From Alistipes sp. (GTDB lineage: Bacteria; Bacteroidota; Bacteroidia; Bacteroidales; Rikenellaceae), in the NCBI GenBank assembly GCA_031285485.1, contig JAITWC010000131.1, positions 1-9,754 of the forward strand: DNA of 9,754 nucleotides. The letters are read 5' to 3'. The translations under genes were made by a program, and so were the position numbers. Numbering within the stretch: position 1 is the stretch's first letter; each line of letters opens with the position of its first letter. Under the pieces are notes generated by a model. The model did no database searches and was not told the DNA's origin. It saw only the letters and a list, made by a program, of their open reading frames with translations. This document shows, one piece after another, positions 7,345 through 9,754 of this stretch.

Positions 7345-9471
7345 TCAATTCCCTTTCACGTATTTGTCCAGCCAGCCGAAGAACTCGCGGTTCCAGGCGA
7401 GGCTGTTCTGCGGGCGGAACACCTGATGGGCCTCGTTCTCGAACGCCACGAGGCGCGAGGGCACTCCCATGAGGCGCGCGGCGGTATGGGCCTCGATGCT
7501 CTGGGTGTGGGGTATGCGGAAGTCGTTGAGGCCGGTGATGATGAGGATCGGGGTGTCCCAGTTCTTCACGAACCTGTGCGGCGAGTTGGCGTAGGAGCGT
7601 CGGGCCACCGTGTCGTCGCTCCAGTAGGGGCCGCCGTAGTCGTTGTTGACGAAGAACAGTTCTTCGGTCTCGCCGTACATGCTCTCGAAGTTGAATATCC
7701 CGCAGTGGGCGATGAACGCTTTGAACCGTTTCTGGTGCACTCCCGCGAGGTAGAACGCCGAGTAGCCTCCGTAACTCGCTCCCACGCAGCCCAACCGGTC
7801 GGCATCGACATACGGTTCCCCGGCCAGCTCGTCGATCGCCGCCAAATAGTCACGCATGTTCTGGCCCGAGTAGTCGCCCGAGATCTGGTCTGTCCACTCC
7901 TGCCCGAAGCCCGGCACTCCGCGGCGGCACGGTGCGACAACGATGTAGCCCTGTGCGGCCATGAGTTGGAAGTTCCAGCGGTAGCTCCACCCGAGTGCGC
8001 TTTGCGGGCCTCCCTGACAGTAGAGCAGGGCGGGATACTTTTTAGCCGGGTCGAAGTCGGGCGGGAAGAATACCCACGTGAGCATCTCTTTTCCGTCGGT
8101 GGTGCGGATGGTGCGTTTCTCCACCCGGCCGGGGCGGATGGCGGCGTATATCTCGCGGTTGACGGAGGTGAGAGGGGCGAGCGAGCCGTCGGCCGCTACT
8201 GTGTGGAGCTCGGCGCCGAGGCTCATGGTTGTGAGCGACACCGCCGTGCGGCCCGCGGCGTGGGATACCGCGCCTATGTCGTGGTCGCCGTCGGTCAGGC
8301 GTGTGATGTTGCCCGTGAGGTCGGCCCGGAAGAGCTGGTGCGTGCCGAACCAAGGGGCTATGAAGGTGAGGCTCGCGCCGTCGTGATTCCACGCGACGTT
8401 CATCGCGCTGTGGTCGAACCCGGCGGTGAGGTCGGTGAATGTTCCCGCGGCGATGTCGTAGACGAGCAGACGTTCGCGGTCGGCCTCGTTGCCCGCGCGG
8501 GACATGCTGCGGATGGCCATGCGGCTGTCGTCGGGCGAGAAGACCGGGTATTTGTCGTAGCCGGGCATCACGGTTTTGTCGGCGGCTCCGTCGGGTTTGC
8601 AGATGTTCACGGTGGAACGCGAGGCCACGTCGTAGAGGTAGACGTCGGCGTCGGTCGAGACGGCGTATTCGGCGCCCGACAGTTTCTTGCAGGTGTAGGC
8701 GAGCTGCGTCCCGGCGTTGTTCCACGCGATCTCGGCGGCGTCGAAGTATGGCTCCATCGGGGCGTCGTAGGGTTCGCCCTCCATGATGTCGATACCCGGG
8801 GTGAGCGAGCGGCCGTCGAAGTCGGATACGAAGACATGCAGATGGGTGCCGTCGGTCCACCTGTCCCAGTGGCGCACCATCAGGTCGTCGTAGATCATCG
8901 CCGCAGACTTGTCGAGGTCGGGGTATATCTGTTTGGACGACTTGGGATCGACCGTCACGCGACGCACGTAAAAAATGCGGCCGCCTGCCGGCGCAATGCC
9001 GAAGTACTCCACGCCGCCCTCAATGTCGGAGAGTTGCACCGCTCCGCTGCCGTCGGGGGCGATGCTCCATATCTGCGACGAACCGCCGCGGTCGCTCAGA
9101 TAGCGGATGCTCGCGCCGTCACTGCTCCACACGGGGCCGCCGGCGTTCTCGTCGTAACCGGTGATGCGCACCGGCTCGCCGCCGTCCGTGGGCTGCACCC
9201 ACAGCGTTGTGACGCCGCGGTTTTCGGCCACGTTGTAGTCGGTGCGTCCGTACACCACGCGGGTGCCGTCGGGCGAGAGGACGAACTCGCCCACGCGCCC
9301 CATTTTCCACATCACCTCGGGGGTGAGCACTCCGGCGGCGATCTCGGCGGCGGTGAGGGCGTTGTCGACGGTCAGCGGCTCGGCCGACTGCTCCCTCGGC
9401 TCGCCGGTTCCGGCGCAGGCCGACATAATTAAACTCATTGCGATAACCGTTGGATTAAATATCTGTTTCAT
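7345..9471 (-). CDS. S9 family (prolyl oligopeptidase / DPP5-like) lipoprotein peptidase
   Basis: This 708-residue serine peptidase probably removes dipeptides or short peptides from imported oligopeptides outside the cytoplasm. The N-terminus is a signal peptide with a lipobox-like MSAC, making Cys19 the likely lipidated residue, so the protein should be anchored in the periplasm or outer membrane. Residues about 50-450 look like a beta-propeller, with repeated PD40/WD-like blades (LSPDG near 65, WSSDG near 115, FSPDD near 311, WNHDG near 361). The alpha/beta-hydrolase domain follows, with CQGGPQS (485-491) near the oxyanion hole and the triad Ser566 (GASYGG), Asp650 (TGLNDFRIP) and His682 (ENEAHQVF). 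Overall it resembles the Bacteroidetes DPP5/acylaminoacyl-peptidase branch; exact specificity cannot be read from sequence. The gene is convergent to udk. No exact TAnnTTTG box was found upstream, so its promoter is unclear. Confidence 0.9.
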   Translation of the reverse strand: MKQIFNPTVIAMSLIMSACAGTGEPREQSAEPLTVDNALTAAEIAAGVLTPEVMWKMGRVGEFVLSPDGTRVVYGRTDYNVAENRGVTTLWVQPTDGGEPVRITGYDENAGGPVWSSDGASIRYLSDRGGSSQIWSIAPDGSGAVQLSDIEGGVEYFGIAPAGGRIFYVRRVTVDPKSSKQIYPDLDKSAAMIYDDLMVRHWDRWTDGTHLHVFVSDFDGRSLTPGIDIMEGEPYDAPMEPYFDAAEIAWNNAGTQLAYTCKKLSGAEYAVSTDADVYLYDVASRSTVNICKPDGAADKTVMPGYDKYPVFSPDDSRMAIRSMSRAGNEADRERLLVYDIAAGTFTDLTAGFDHSAMNVAWNHDGASLTFIAPWFGTHQLFRADLTGNITRLTDGDHDIGAVSHAAGRTAVSLTTMSLGAELHTVAADGSLAPLTSVNREIYAAIRPGRVEKRTIRTTDGKEMLTWVFFPPDFDPAKKYPALLYCQGGPQSALGWSYRWNFQLMAAQGYIVVAPCRRGVPGFGQEWTDQISGDYSGQNMRDYLAAIDELAGEPYVDADRLGCVGASYGGYSAFYLAGVHQKRFKAFIAHCGIFNFESMYGETEELFFVNNDYGGPYWSDDTVARRSYANSPHRFVKNWDTPILIITGLNDFRIPHTQSIEAHTAARLMGVPSRLVAFENEAHQVFRPQNSLAWNREFFGWLDKYVKGN

Positions 9472-9578
9472 GCGTAAATAAATTGAGGTCTATCGGTCGA
9501 AAGCCCTTTGCGGGAGCCCCGCAAGCCGCTCGAAAATTGTTTTGGTCGTTTTCTGGTTAGTTCTGACCGACAAGTCCG
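9472..9578 (-). other. Intergenic leader of the S9 peptidase with a small hairpin
   Basis: These 107 bases separate the upstream minus-strand gene from the peptidase. They hold a 7-bp perfect hairpin (TTGCGGG at 9508-9514 and CCCGCAA at 9518-9524, three-base loop) about 37 bases before the ATG. There is no T-run after it in the minus direction, so it may be a leader structure or a poor terminator. TGTTTTGGTCGT at 9538-9549 is the reverse complement of a 12-base stretch in the first thiM-thiD repeat unit. I see no exact promoter box. Confidence 0.5.
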
Positions 9579-9754
9579 TTAAATAACCTCCTTGCGTGCC
9601 TTTTCGGCGGCGGCGCGGCCGCGGCGCTGTTCGACGAGGCGGTCGGCACGCAGGATGACGGCGTTCAGCTCGCCCACCAGCATGGCCAGCGTGTCGTCCG
9701 GGTCGAGGATCGTGCGGGCGTCGAGGCGGTCGGCCACCGTGTGGTAAGCCTCGT
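9579..9754 (-). CDS. 3' end of an unrecognised gene, cut by the right window edge
   Basis: The last 57 codons and the TAA stop (9581-9579) of a minus-strand gene are present; its start lies beyond the window. The visible C-terminus begins EAYHTVADRLDARTILDPDD, continues with a likely helix TLAMLVGELNAVILRADRLV, and ends in a charged Arg/Ala/Lys-rich tail. Third codon positions are strongly G/C like the neighbouring genes, which supports real coding. The helical, charged tail could belong to a small structural or phage/conjugation-type hypothetical protein, but I do not recognise the family. It is upstream of the peptidase in the same direction, 107 bases away. Confidence 0.7.
   Translation of the reverse strand, partial: EAYHTVADRLDARTILDPDDTLAMLVGELNAVILRADRLVEQRRGRAAAEKARKEVI

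Noticed and set aside
7342..9432. A 696-codon plus-strand open frame antisense to the S9 peptidase
   Set aside because: The minus-strand gene has a signal peptide, propeller motifs and a full catalytic triad. The plus-strand frame gives a low-complexity His/Gly/Val-rich sequence with no recognisable domain.
9508..9524. Rho-independent terminator for the gene upstream of the peptidase
   Set aside because: The hairpin is short and no T-run follows it on the minus strand, so it is recorded only as a leader hairpin.

Overview
The window is chromosomal DNA from a GC-rich member of the Bacteroidales, most likely Alistipes or a close relative in the Rikenellaceae. The evidence is Bacteroidetes-type -7 boxes (TAnnTTTG) at two gene starts, A-rich leaders instead of Shine-Dalgarno sites, a short GyrB of 648 residues ending in NIDA, a eukaryote-like GlgB, and a DPP5-like S9 lipoprotein peptidase. 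The genus is inferred from protein resemblance and base composition; no search was run.

Layout, left to right. A possible divergent gene is cut by the left edge (minus strand, 1-86). A rightward cluster follows: glgB (glycogen branching enzyme), thiM (hydroxyethylthiazole kinase, overlapping glgB by ATGA), a 164-bp array of four 41-bp tandem repeats, and thiD (HMP/HMP-P kinase). A second promoter just after thiD starts a block of ftsE-like ABC ATPase, gyrB (DNA gyrase B) and udk (uridine kinase). This block ends at a strong hairpin terminator (7315-7343). Convergent to it, on the minus strand, is a 708-residue secreted lipoprotein peptidase of the prolyl oligopeptidase family. Upstream of that lies the 3' end of an unrecognised minus-strand gene, cut by the right edge.

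The genes are mostly housekeeping. ThiM and ThiD supply the two phosphorylated halves of thiamine from salvaged precursors, and ThiE must be encoded elsewhere. GlgB acts on glycogen, GyrB in DNA supercoiling, Udk in pyrimidine salvage, and the FtsE-like ATPase probably in division or envelope work. I found no mobile element, CRISPR array, RNA gene or defence system. The points most worth a second look are the thiM-thiD repeat array, the gyrB/udk junction (same frame, one amber codon, no spacer), the very short leaders implied by the two promoters, and an Arg-rich insertion near the N-terminus of the FtsE-like protein.
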